From contig CM072344.1 of the NCBI GenBank assembly GCA_036874045.1, positions 8,900,501 to 8,964,500 on the forward strand: DNA of 64,000 nt. Direction: 5' to 3'. Every line of letters starts with the position of its first letter. The first letter of the stretch is position 1. Under the pieces are notes generated by a model. That model ran no database searches. It had not been told where the DNA came from and saw only the letters and a program-made list of their open reading frames with translations. Origin of the DNA: Cymodocea nodosa. Taxonomy: Eukaryota > Streptophyta > Magnoliopsida > Alismatales > Cymodoceaceae. This document shows, one piece after another, positions 24,065 through 35,219 of this stretch. Made by a program: the position numbers and the translations under genes.

Positions 24065-24757
24065 TTAATCTAGGTGTTTTAAAGTTGAATGATCTATGTA
24101 TACTATCACTTTAGCTCCAATCAGATATGATCTAAACTTTTCTAAGGCAAACACAATAGCTAATAGCTCTTTTTCAGTAGTTGTATAATTAACTTGAGCA
24201 TCATTTAAGGTTTTGCTTGTATAATGAATCACTCTAGGAGATTTTTCTATCTTCTGTCCAAGCACTACTCCTATAGCAAAATCAGATACATCACACATTA
24301 ATTCAAATGGATGGCTCCAATCAGGTACTTGTATTATAGGAGTTGAAATTAAGCTAGTTTTAAGCTTGAAAAATACTTCTTTGCAATTTTTATCAAAGTT
24401 GAATGGGACATCTTTTAATAGATTAGTTAAAGGTCTAGCTATTTTGCTAAAATCTTTAATAAATCTTCTATAAAATCCAGCATGTCCTAGAAATGATCGA
24501 ATATCTTTTACTGATTTAGGTTCTAGTAGATTAGAAATTACTTTTATTTTAGCTTTATCTACTTCCAAGCCTTTCTTTGAAACATGTCCCAAGACTATTC
24601 CTTGTTTAACCATGAAGTGACATTTTTCCCAATTTAAAACTAGACTTTTTCCCACACAACGTTTTAATATTTGGTCTAAATTGTTTAAACACACTTCATA
24701 TGAAGTTCCATAAATAGTAAAGTCATCCATAAATATTTCTAAAAAATCTTCAATCAT
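24065..24757 (-). pseudogene. pol: Athila reverse transcriptase second half and RNase H
   Basis: The RT catalytic box EIFMDDFTIYG is near the N-terminal end, followed by the connection domain (GHAGFYRRFIKDFSKIARPL). RNase H follows with CDVSDFAIGVVLGQ, YTSKTLNDAQVNYTTTEKELL and VYIDHSTLKHL. It copies element RNA into cDNA and removes the RNA strand. The frame is separated from the RT first half by breaks at 24757-24967, including an A-run at about 24915-24926. Confidence 0.9.
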
Positions 24758-24966
24758 TCCAATGAATATGCCCTACATACACCTTTAAAAGGTGGCTAGT
24801 GCATTGCATAATCTGAATGGCATTATCTTAAAAGCATAAGTTCTATTAGGACAGGTGAAAGTTATTTTCTCTTGATCCTCCAATGCTACTAGAACTTGGT
24901 TATATTCTGAATACCTATCTAGGAAAAAAAAAAAATCTTGCCTTGCTAATCTCTCTAGCATTTGAT

Positions 24967-26217
24967 CTATAAAGGTAAGGGAAAATGATCTTTCCTAGTC
25001 ACAGCATTCAGCTTTCTATAGTCTATGCACACTCTCCAGCCTGATTGAATTCTAGTAGGTATCAAGTCCTGACTTTCATTCCTAATAACTATTAATCCTA
25101 ATTTCTTGGGAACTACATGGATTGGACTAACCCATGAGCTATCAGAAATCGGATAAATTATGTCATTATCTAACCATTTCACTATTTCCTTCCTGACTAC
25201 TTCTTTAAAGTTTGGATTTAATCTCCTCTCAGGAATTCTAACTAGTTTAGCATTCTCTTCTAAATATATGTGGTGACAGCATAAAGTTGCACTTAACCCT
25301 TTTATATCAGTCATAATCCATCCTATTACTTCTTTATAAATTTTTACTACATCTTTTAATTTAGCAATTTGATCCTCTTTTAAATTTGAAGCAATAATGA
25401 TTGGACATGTTCGTTTTTCTTCCAGAAATATATAGGTTAATTTAAGAGGTAAATGTTTTAATTCTAGATGTTGCCCATCAGAAGTTAGAGTGCCTAATCG
25501 AACATCATCATTTTCTATATTAATCTCTTCTTGATCTCCTTTTACATTTATGCTTTCACTTTCTTCTAAATTTTTAGAATTGAGTTGCCTATTTAATTCT
25601 TCTTGAATCACATCATCTAGCATATCTCCTTCATCCTCTAAAAAGTCTATAGTATGTAAGGACATTTCTAACTCCTCAAACTTTTCTGGTTTGAAAATGT
25701 TTAATTGAGTATCCTCATTACCATATGCTAACTTCATTACTCCAGTTTTACAATTTATAACAACCCTTGATGTTGCTAAGAATGGTCTTCCCAAAATTAA
25801 AGATGTATCATGATTTTGATGCTTAATTTGTTGTGAATCCAAAATTACAATATCAATAGGATATATGAAATTTTTGATTTTAATTAAGACATCCTCTATT
25901 TTTCCTCTAGGGTATCTTATACTTCTATCAGCTAATTGAATAACAGTCCTAGTAGGGATTAAGCCTTCTAATTCTAAGGATGCAAATATATCACTCGGCA
26001 TAACATTTATACCTGCACCTTGGTCTATTAAGGTTCTTTCTAGAATAGTATTTCCTATGGTGCATGATATAACAGGGATTCCAGGATCATATAACTTTTT
26101 AGGAATTTGTGGCAGAAATAGGGAACTACTTTGCTCAGCTAAAAAGGCTTTCCTTAAAACTTTTCGCTCTCTTTTCTTAGTACACCAATCCTTAAGAAAT
26201 TTAGCACAAGGTGGCAT
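24967..26217 (-). CDS. pol: Athila protease and first half of RT (open segment of a broken pol)
   Basis: A 416-codon open stretch. It begins at the Gag-protease junction word MPPCAKFLKDW, then the retropepsin region with LIDQGAGINVMPSDIF (Asp-x-Gly-Ala type active site) and LADRSIRYPRGKIEDVL. Next are LGRPFLATSR and an acidic linker, and then the RT N-terminal part with RRLNPNFKEVVRKEIVKWL, YPISDSSWVSPIHVVPKK and GWRVCIDYRKLNAVTRKDHFPLP. These words are diagnostic of the Athila lineage. The frame fails just after the fingers domain, so no full enzyme is made. The plus-strand copy 3 carries the same region split at 30628/59430. Confidence 0.88.
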   Translation of the reverse strand: MPPCAKFLKDWCTKKRERKVLRKAFLAEQSSSLFLPQIPKKLYDPGIPVISCTIGNTILERTLIDQGAGINVMPSDIFASLELEGLIPTRTVIQLADRSIRYPRGKIEDVLIKIKNFIYPIDIVILDSQQIKHQNHDTSLILGRPFLATSRVVINCKTGVMKLAYGNEDTQLNIFKPEKFEELEMSLHTIDFLEDEGDMLDDVIQEELNRQLNSKNLEESESINVKGDQEEINIENDDVRLGTLTSDGQHLELKHLPLKLTYIFLEEKRTCPIIIASNLKEDQIAKLKDVVKIYKEVIGWIMTDIKGLSATLCCHHIYLEENAKLVRIPERRLNPNFKEVVRKEIVKWLDNDIIYPISDSSWVSPIHVVPKKLGLIVIRNESQDLIPTRIQSGWRVCIDYRKLNAVTRKDHFPLPL

Positions 26218-26224
26218 TTTCTAT

Positions 26225-27243
26225 AATAAGTCTAACAAAGGATTATTAACTTGTACTTTTTCAAAAATTTCTCTAATTTTTTCTTATTTTTTAGGAAATG
26301 GTTGTTGTAATCTTTCAGGATAGGGTGCTAAAGATTATGATTTACAAGATTCTTTTTCTTTCATTTCATTTGTTTGATCATGTTTAGTCTCATTTTTAGA
26401 TTCAGATTTTTCTTCATTGATTTCTAAATTTTCAGATATTACATTTTCATCGTCATTTTGAATTTTTTTCTTATCCACCTTCATGTTACTTTCTTTTTGA
26501 ATTCTTGGTGGTATATCAGTTTTAGATCTTAATGTTATACATGCATCTTCCAGATTTTCATTACTTTCATGATGTTCTTGTATTTCATTTTTGTGATTAT
26601 GATCTTCAACTATTTTTAGTTTTACATTGCATTCTTTAAATTCTATTGCATTGGTATTTTCTTTTGTCTGTATATCTTGCAAATTATGCAAACTTGAAAC
26701 ATTAAACTTTTCATTTGTGTTTTCCTGTTGCATAACTTGTAATTTCATTGTAAATTCATCCAATGCTTTTAGTTTTCTTTCCAAGTCATCTAATCTCATT
26801 GCATTCAATTTTTGATTGATTTTCATTATGGTTTTTTCAGTTTCGTATATGATATCAATTTTAGGTTTTGTATATTCTTCCCTATAGTTTAATTGGTTGA
26901 CTTCTTGTTACTGACACATGTATTATTCTAGTTTGTCTATGTTTTGGTCTAAGCTACGCTCCAGTCTGTCATACTTATCCCAAACTTCCTTGTTTCTTAA
27001 CATATTACACATTCTAAACTAACCATGAGTGGGGTAAATTGTAGGATTCTCGTACTCTACTCTATTATATTGAATATAATTCATTTGTTGTTCATGTGAT
27101 TTAACCATTTGCAATCGTCTTAGTTTCAAACAATCAGAGATGTCGTGCCCTTCCAAATTGTAGAATTCACATATGCTAACTATAGGTTTCAAAAATCTTT
27201 GAGCATAAGCATATGCCATATTCTCAATTATAAAATAAGACAC
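26225..27243 (-). pseudogene. gag: Gag C-terminal part of Athila element 2, N-terminal domain missing
   Basis: Starts at 27243 only about 57 bases after the PBS, with a degenerate zinc-knuckle-like segment CEFYNLEGHDISDCLKLR. A highly charged Lys/Glu/Asn-rich stretch follows (26335-26826), with ACITLRSKTDIPPR, the conserved word that precedes protease. The roughly 300-residue Retrotrans_gag domain expected between PBS and this point is absent, and a gag with that domain sits instead at 17390-18716. Several stops are present (for example near 27015 and 26910). Confidence 0.75.
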
Positions 27244-27300
27244 ACAATACTCCCTTTGTTATTAAAACAAAACAGCACTCACAGTTGCTTGGCTTCTCAG

Positions 27301-27318
27301 TCCCCGGCAACAGTGCCA
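27301..27318 (-). promoter_or_regulatory. Primer binding site, tRNA-Asp type (Athila)
   Basis: In element orientation the sequence reads TGGCACTGTTGCCGGGGA. It differs at two positions from the tRNA-Asp-complementary PBS typical of Athila elements (from memory). It lies 7 bases inside the LTR end at 27326 and fixes the direction of element 2. Confidence 0.85.
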
Positions 27319-27325
27319 CAAAACT

Positions 27326-29331
27326 TGTATTGTTGTGAAAAGTTAAATCATAAACTTGTTTATACAGTGGTGCTAGAAAACTTGTTTGATTTGTTTTTAT
27401 GCTTATATCAATAATTACTTTTAGAAGTAAACAAACAATCTTTCACACAAATTAGGTATTAAATCCAATTTGTATTTTTAACTGCAAGTGCACAGGGTAT
27501 ATTGTATTTGTGTGCAAGTACAGGTCGATCCCACAGAGATTGAGTAAGAATTGTGTACTATTTCGATTTTTATATTGGAGTTTTTGTGTTCAGTTAAGCA
27601 CTCCGTTGAGTTACAGTTAACACAATGGACCTAGTTTGTGGAGTTATGCTTAACTCAATGGACTGACCTAGTGGACTTAAGTTAACTCTACGAGCCTACT
27701 TTTCTAGTTAAATACTGCTATCTATAAAGGAATTCGACCAACCATTGGGCGGTTCCACAGAATGTAAATAACATCAATTAAGCTCTTTAATGTTAGTTAA
27801 TATTAGATTTATCATTAAGCAATACTAACATTCAGATATTTCAAATAGTAGCCATTAAAATCTTTAAGTATCTAGGATGATTCAATTTCAGTAAACAATA
27901 AAAATATTTTCTATTTTCTAAATCAAACAAACATAAAACATTCACAATACTAACAATGATAACATTAATCATGATACAAAACAAACAATACAACACTTTA
28001 ATACTAAATGTAAACATAGATAATTTGTTGTTTTTTAGTATTTTTGTTTTGATATGTTCCTGAAGATGAGCGAAAGGTGAAATGTAAAAATCTCTGTCAA
28101 TAGTAAAAACTTCCATCACTACATGCGACACAATTAAACCACTAAAAACTTAATCACTTACAATCTTGCCTCCTCTCCCTATAGAATCGCGAATCAAGAA
28201 TTGTAAGATGACCTCCTCTTCAGCATACTGGCATCAACCCGAAACCAAAGCTAGAAGCTTTACGATCTCTTGAGATATGAGTCGGTGCTTGGTGAAAATG
28301 GCTTCCCTTCCCGCGACGCAATCACTCCTCACAGTGGTTGTTAATCATCATGTTTGGCTCGAAATCGACCCGACATTATGAAAGTATCCTCACAGACCTC
28401 TGATGGTTGGTGATTTTTGTGGTGGTGTGGAGCTTTTGGGAACTTCTGACGCTTCTTGTAGTTAGCACGGTTCTCCACCTCTACACACACACTTTCTTCG
28501 TCTTTCTCCTCTTCTTTTATATTTCTTTCTATAGTAACTACTTCTACTTAGATGATCGGTTAGATTTCCTTCATTCATATCAACGATGGTGATTTCTTCT
28601 TCATTTCACGAGTGAATTCTTGCGTGATATGTGTAATCGTGGTTTTCCTTCGAATGTCCTATTTTTGCAACTACTACAGCGGCATAGTAGAAAATAAATG
28701 GTCTATGGAGTTACAGATAACTCAATAGACTTACTTCATTGATTTAACTATAAAACACGTGTAATAAAGAAATAACGAGTTCAAATGTTTTGGATACTTA
28801 AAACTATAAGTATTCGAAACTTATATGCATTTCGGATAGTTAGCACCTAACCTTCCAAAAGATAACTTAAGTCAAGTTTCCAGAACACGACATGTGTCCT
28901 CAAGTAGTTTTATGATAAAAAGATATTTCAAACACTTAAAAATCTAACTATCCGATGCTCAGATGCATTTCGAATAGTTACCAGATAATTTACCAAAAAT
29001 TCACTTAAGTCATGCATTGATGTTTCAACACGTGTACTCCAAAAACTAATAAAATATTCTTCTATCGTTAAAAACATAACTGTTTGGTACATTCAATATA
29101 ACTCTCTAAAATAACAGAAAATTCGGATACTTAAGAATTAAAAACCTACAACTTACCGACAACTCAGAAATATACTTAATTAACGTTAATCCCTTGAAAT
29201 TATGTAGATTCATTCATTAAAGCATATAATAGTGCAATTATAACATAATGACTTAATTCTCATATGATAAGCTAAATATTCTGCAATTAACCATCATTTA
29301 ACAATTAATATTATGCACTTTTTCATTCTAA
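27326..29331 (-). repeat. 5' LTR of Athila element 2
   Basis: In element orientation it runs from TGTTTAGAATGAAAAAGTGC at 29331 to ...ACAACAATACA at 27326, followed by the PBS. It is about 2.0 kb and similar throughout to 12314-14221. A segment near 28780 is shortened relative to the other LTRs: part of the block shared with Sirevirus is lost here. A TATA-like TATAAAAG lies on the minus strand near 28510. Immediately right of it, plus-strand gag sequence begins with no LTR between. Confidence 0.85.
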
Positions 29332-30165
29332 ACAAGAATCCTATAGTTTACCCAACTAATGGTTAGTTTAGAATGAGTAATTTGTTGAGAGACAAGGAAG
29401 TTTGGGATAGGTATGATAGGCTTGAGCGTAGTTTAGAGCAAAACATGGACCAACTAGAATAATATATGTATCAGCAACAAGAAGTCAACCAATTAAATTA
29501 TAGGGAAGAATATTTAGAACCTAAAATTGATATCATATATAAAATGGAAAAAATTGTAATGAAAATTGATCAAAAATTGAATGCAACATGATTAGATGAT
29601 CTAGAAAAAGAAGCTAAAAGCACTTGATGAATTTACAATGAAATTACAAGTAAAGAAAAATGAAAACACAAATGAAAACTTTAATGTTACAGATCTGCAT
29701 AATTTGCAAGATATACAGACAAAAGAAAATACCAAAGAAATAGAATTTAAAGAATGTAAATTAAAACTAAAAACAATTGAAGATCAAAATTATGAAAATG
29801 AAATATAAGAACATCATGAAAGTAATGAAAATCTAGAAGATGTATGTATAACATTAAGATCTAGAACTGATATGCTACCAAGAACTCAAAAAGAAAGCAA
29901 AGTGGAGCTAAGTAAGAACAAAATTCAAAATGACAATGAACATGTAATATCTAAAAACTTAGAAACCAATTAAGAAAAATCTGAACTTGAAAATGAGACT
30001 AAAAAGGATCAAAAGAATGAAATAAAAGAAAAACAATCTTGTAAATCACAATCATTAGCACCCTATCCTAAAGATTACAACAAACATTTCCTAAAAAATA
30101 AGAAAAAATTAGAGAAATTTTTGAAAAAGTACAAGTTAACATTCCTTTGTTAGACTTATTGTAGA
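29332..30165 (+). pseudogene. gag: Gag C-terminal part, Athila copy 3 (plus strand)
   Basis: Matches reversed 26225-27040 of element 2, starting abruptly in mid-gag (equivalent of the words around PTIYPTHG). It contains a Lys/Glu-rich stretch, the pre-protease words with RLQQTFPKK (about 30070-30100), and many stops. It directly abuts the minus-strand LTR at 29331. Confidence 0.75.
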
Positions 30166-30628
30166 AAATGTCAGCTTGTGCTAAATTTCTTAAAGATTGG
30201 TGTACTAAGAAAAGAGAGTGAAAAGTTTTAAGGAAAGTCTTTTTAGGTGAGCAAACTAGTTCCTTGTTTTTGCCACAAATTCCTAAAAAGTTATCTGATT
30301 CAGGAATCCCTATTATATCATGCATCATAGGAAACACCATTTTGGAGAGAACCTTAATAGACTTAGGTGTAGGTATAAATGTTATGCCTAGTGATATATT
30401 TGCATCCTTAGGATTAGAAGGCTTAATCCCTACTAGGATTGTCATTCAATTAGTAAATAGAAGTATAAGATACCCTAGAGGAAAAATAGAAGATGTCCTA
30501 ATTAAAATTAAGAACTTCATATACCCTTTTGATATTGTGATTTTGGATTCGCAACAAATTAAGTATCAAAATCATGATACATCTTTAATTTTTGGAAGAC
30601 CATTTTTAGCAAAAAGTTTGAGGAGTTA
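30166..30628 (+). pseudogene. pol: Athila copy 3 protease, split by the Sirevirus A insertion
   Basis: Has the retropepsin-region words LIDLGVGINVMPSDIF and YPRGKIEDVLIKIKNF at 30264-30600, with the same order as in element 2. After FGRPFLA about 100 bases are deleted relative to element 2. The sequence then reads into the target site AGTTA at 30624-30628, where Sirevirus A is inserted. It continues at 59430. Confidence 0.88.
30624..30628 (+). repeat. Target-site duplication AGTTA (left) of Sirevirus A
   Basis: AGTTA precedes the LTR start TG at 30629 and recurs at 59425-59429 after the far LTR end. The uninterrupted element 2 sequence has a single AGTTA at this place (reverse strand near 25670), proving the insertion site. 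Confidence 0.95.
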
Positions 30629-32191
30629 TGTTGAGTATTTTGTTTTGATGATGTGTGCTAAATGAAAATAATCATATTTGCTCAATTACTATTGCTTGTG
30701 AAAAGAAATTAAAATCATCAATTAATACAGAAAAAGTTTACTGATATAAATACTTGTCTGTATTAGATATGAAATTATACTAAGTTAATAACTAGTCATT
30801 TCGTTGCATTAATTTCTCATTTAACTAAACGTTAAGTTAACGTGTGTTTTTATTGAAAAGCATGATATATTTTAAAGTTATATTTTCTGTATCATGTACA
30901 GTGCACATTTAGACAACTCGTTAAGTTAGAGTGTTATTTGTATAGAGGTCACGTGAGAACTCGTTAAGTTAGAGGCTTAAAGGTTAAAATAGGTCACGTG
31001 AGAACTCGTTAAGTTAGTGAGTAAAAGAAGAGACGAACTTGTTAAGTTAGTATTATACATGTGGTGAAATTATAAGTTACGAATGTTATATTGTATCACA
31101 TGAGGTGCACATGTTTAACTCGATAAGTTAACATAACTAAACGCGTTGAGTTGCTATATTGAACAGTAAGGTAATGCATTAGGTTAGCGTTATAAACTTA
31201 AGTTGTTATTTTTGCACGTGGTAAAATTTTTATTATAAAAACATTTGTTTATTACTGGTTCATTGAGTTATCTGTAACACAACAGAGTTGGTTCGTTGAG
31301 TTATTGTAATACCACGGAGATGGTTCGTTGAGTTAGTGTAACACCACAGACTTAGTTCGTTGAGTTAGCTACAGTATTTGTCACGTGAATTAGCACATGA
31401 GGAACTCGTTAAGTTATATATATACTTGTGTTACTCGTTTAGTTAACATTAAAGTAACGACTACTTATTACACTAATGAAAAATTTTGGATGAGAAAGTT
31501 TATTTTGTAGGAAATTTTTCAGAGATCCAGGATTGACGATTAAACAAAATTCGAAATGTAAACATGGGTCAGAACGTGTGTATTTCGATGAAGGAAAAAG
31601 AAAAGACGTGAAAAAGTGGAAAACTGGTAGTGATTAAACGTGATATGCAAGAAATGAAGATATAGTATAAAAGGCATAGAATTCTCGTGGATCAAATTAT
31701 CCCTGCACACCAAAAGAAAATTCTTTTCAGGGATCAAAAACACCTCTTTAGGGAAAAGCTCTCAGGTGGAAGAAAGTTTAGTGAAGTATAAAAAGGTAAG
31801 ATTTATGTCACTAAAGATTTCAAGTATCAGGAGAAAGCAAATTCAGTGAAGTAGAGAAAGACTATATATATTCGTCATTGAAGAATTGCTGAAGAAGAAA
31901 AAGAAAAAGAAGAAGAAAGATCTCAAACAGGGAGAAATGTTTTAAATTCCGCAAATTAGTTTTCTCTGTTTGTAGTTATGAAATTGTTTAGATGATACAT
32001 AGTATCGAGATATAATTGCATCTACAATTTCTGAGGAGAATTGAATTGTATATTGTAATTGAAACCTTGAATAAAAATGATTTTATGAAAACAGTGTCTT
32101 GACTTGTTTTTAATTATTGAAGTTTCAATTATAAATGAAAATGTTGAAAAACACAATTCACCCCCCTCTTGTGTAGTTATACGATCCTACA
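30629..32191 (+). repeat. 5' LTR of Sirevirus A
   Basis: TGTTGAGTATTTTG...GATCCTACA. U3 carries about ten CTCGTTAAGTTA / TTCGTTGAGTTA words and four perfect CACGTG boxes (30950-30955, 30995-31000, 31215-31220, 31382-31387). The TATA box TATAAAAGG lies at 31666-31674. A downstream GAAGAAGAAA-rich leader follows. Transcription should start about 30 bases after the TATA box. Confidence 0.92.
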
Positions 32192-32193
32192 AG

Positions 32194-32205
32194 TGGTATT
32201 AGAGC
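32194..32205 (+). promoter_or_regulatory. Primer binding site, initiator tRNA-Met type
   Basis: TGGTATTAGAGC begins two bases after the LTR end. It differs by one base from the initiator tRNA-Met-complementary TGGTATCAGAGC, which is exact in Sirevirus B at 56324-56335. Confidence 0.93.
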
Positions 32206-32390
32206 TTTGTTAATAATCTTTGATATAAAATCGATACCAACTTATTTAATATCATTACTTATTCTGTCTTCCTTGTTTTTAAATAGAAATTAATATCTGA
32301 GAATACGTTTAACCCTCTTGATTTAAGGCTCAAGGTGTTTTAAAGTTTTAAATTGTTTAAAATCAAATAGGTTGAAAAATCTTAGGTAAG

Positions 32391-34660
32391 ATGACTACTG
32401 GAAATGGTAATTTTTCTTTATATAAAGGTCAAAATCTTAATCGTCCTCCTTTATTAGATGGAATACATTTTGAATATTGGAAATACAATATGACAGTCTT
32501 TCTTCAAAGTATAGATCATAAATTGTGGTTCATGATTTCTAAACCATATACTTCGTTAACTACCCCTTATAATACTTGGACAATTACTGAAAAAGAAAAT
32601 GAAACTCTGAATGTTAAGGGCTTAAATATTTTATTTTAAATATTTTATTTTGTGCATTGAGATATGAATAGTTTAGTAAAGTGTCAGCATATAAATCTAC
32701 TTATAGGGTGTGGCATGCATTAGAAGTTTCACATGAAGGTACTTCTCAAGTTAAAGAGACTAAAATAAACATGTTGATTCACAAGTATGAACTCTTTAAG
32801 ATGCATGAAGACGAAAGTATTTCTGAGATGTTTTCCAGATTTCTTGATATCATAAACTCTTTAAAATGCTTAGGAAAGAATTTTGAACAAAAGGATTTGG
32901 TGAGGAAAATTCTCAGATCCATAAGTTCTAAATGGTCTTAGAAAGTAATATCAATTGAGGAATCATGAGATTTAAATGTTTATACCATGAATGAACTTAT
33001 AGGAAACTTAACTGCTTATGAAGTTAAATTAAATGAATCACTGAGTCAAAACAAGCTAAAAATGAAGAAAGAAATAGCATTCGAAATTAATTCAGATTCT
33101 AATATATCTACTGATTCTGACAAGGATTTGATTTTGCTAACTAGGAAATTCAAGAAAGCATGGAAAGCTAGGAAGCAACAAAGGAATAAAGATGACAAAC
33201 CCTCAACATCAAAGTCACTAAATGACAATAATTCTTCATCTAGAAAGTATGTATGTTACAACTGTAAGAAACTTAGACATCTTTCTCCAGATTGTTCTAT
33301 AAGGAAAAATGAAAAGCATAGTAGGACAAATCAGAAGAAGATGGCTCAGAAAACTCAGAAAAAGTTTTACAAGAAAAAGGCTTTGAATGTCACTTGGGAT
33401 GACACGTCTGAAGAGTCTGAATCTGAGGAATTATCATCAAAATCTTCACATTCAGAAGGAGAACAAGTGTTAGAAGACGTTGCTCATGTGTGCTTCATGG
33501 CAGATGAGTTTGAGGTAATATCTGATCTTGAAAGTTATTCAGATTTTAACTTTGATGAATTATTATGTGCTTATCATGCATTATTACAAAAACTTAAAGT
33601 TTGTAAACTAGAAAATAAGAATATTTGAAACTCTTTGTCCATTGTGGAAGAAGAAAATTGTTTCCTGCCTACTACTTTAGAAAAGTTTAAATGTGATAAT
33701 GAAAATCATGTTAGAGATTTGCATAAATTTAGATTTAATGAATGCGTCTTGCATGAACAAATACAGAATATAAATGCTGAAAAATTAAAGATAGAATCTG
33801 AAAATGAAATCTTGAGAAAAAATATAAATGAACTTGAATTAGAGATTGATAAATTAAAACTAAGAGAGCTAGATTTAAATTCTACCATTGAGAAATGGAA
33901 TTTAAGTCAAACTAACTAGTACCCCTACGGTGTCATATAAATTTGGCTTAGGATTTGATTGTCCTAAATATCCTGAATCTCAAGCCAATAAAGGATTTAT
34001 TAGTTGCAGTTCAAGTAAATCTAAGACTAAAATTCCTTTTATCAAAAAAAAGGTAATAAATATGTAGAAGTAGGTACTTCAAGGGATGAATCATGTAGTA
34101 ATAATATCAATCAATGTGATTTGTCGAAATGAACTTCTACATGACTATTAATGTTTCTAAAAATCTTGTTACTTGTTCTGGAAATTTAGTTTCTAATGTT
34201 TCTAAAATTTCAGACAATTGTAGTAAACTGGAAATTCAGAAATCTGAGCATGTAATTCAAAACACTTGTGTTAGACCAATTACTAATTCTGCATGTTCTT
34301 TATCTAAAAATTCTTGTGCAGAAAAAGATTTTGTATGCATTGAAAATTCAAATACAAGTACAAAATCTTGGTACAAACTTACTGAAATGTATGAGCACGA
34401 CCAAAATAAATTAACGTCTAATAAAAATTGATTTGGTCTTGATTATACTACATTTGAAAACAAAAAGAATGATTATAAGAGCAATAATGCTATAAGTAAG
34501 TATGATACTAATGATAAGTCTATAGTACTTACAACTAATAAAAATATAAATAATAATGTTAAACTGTTTTTAAACAAAAAGAAGAAATATGCGTTTAATG
34601 AACTTGGTCCTCAACAACATTGGGTACCAAGAAAAAGTTTTTCTTAATTTGTTTTTAGGA
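32391..34660 (+). pseudogene. gag: Gag of Sirevirus A
   Basis: Starts at ATG 32391 with NRPPLLDGIHFEYWKYNM, the N-terminal box of copia gag (UBN2/DUF4219 type). The capsid-like region follows (32681-32941). Next is a basic region and a CCHC zinc knuckle, CYNCKKLRHLSPDC, at about 33253-33294 (one Gly of the consensus changed). A long coiled-coil region (33635-33919) and a Ser/Asn-rich tail precede the word QQHWVPRK before protease. The long C-terminal coiled coil is a Sirevirus trait. Stops near 32638, 32940, 33626 and 33917 and frameshifts break it. Confidence 0.85.
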
Positions 34661-35219
34661 GGAAACAACATCAAAATAGATCTTGGACAATGGAGCATCA
34701 AGTCACATGACCAAACAGAAAAGTCTACTAAAAAATTTTATAAATACCACTAAAGGAAGTGTAACATTTGGAAACAAAAGCAAAGATAAAATCATAGGTA
34801 TGGGCAATGTTCAAATAACTCTGACTTGTGTTATTTTGAATGTACTATATGTAGAAAACCTAGGATTTAATTTGCTGAGTGTTATAAAACTAACTGAAAA
34901 TGGATATTATGTAGTGTTTGAAGATAATGTATGCAAAATTATTGATAAAAATACAGATGAAATTAAGTTTATTGCTAAAAGAAAAGGTTCTGTATGTATT
35001 TTATCTTTTTCTTCTAGTGTAGTTGATTTAAATTCATGTTTGCTAGCTGAAACTAATGATGCATATCTGTGGCATAGAAGGATTAGGCATATAAATATGA
35101 AATTGTTACGTAAACTATCTAGAAAACATTTAGTGAGAGGTTTACCAAAGATTAAATACTCAAAGGACTTTATGTGTAATGCATGTGAGTTAGGTAAACT
35201 TCACAAAAAACTCTTTTAA
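34661..35219 (+). pseudogene. pol: Sirevirus A protease and integrase zinc-binding region
   Basis: The retropepsin-like active site reads LDNGASSHMT at about 34681-34712 (Asp-x-Gly), with KIIGMGNVQI and LGFNLLSVIKL downstream. The pre-integrase HHCC region reads LWHRRIRHINMKLLRKL ... CNACELGKLH at about 35068-35205. A stop at 35217 separates it from the integrase core. Confidence 0.88.

Larger units (their letters stand above)
12314..29331 (-). mobile_element. Athila element 2, minus strand, possibly a recombinant
   Basis: Both ends are LTRs of one family in the same orientation. In element orientation the order is 5' LTR, PBS, gag C-terminal part, PR, RT, RNase H, IN, accessory gene, second gag, F-box gene, PPT, 3' LTR. 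The flanking five bases (CCAGT at 12309-12313, AGAAT at 29332-29336) do not match, so this may not be one simple insertion. A gag-only element carrying the F-box gene could have recombined with an autonomous element. No LTR was found between 18717 and 19751 that would mark a boundary. Confidence 0.55.

Noticed and set aside
30068..30445. Minus-strand ORF of 125 codons in Athila copy 3
   Set aside because: It is the shadow of the plus-strand protease region, which has the retropepsin words.
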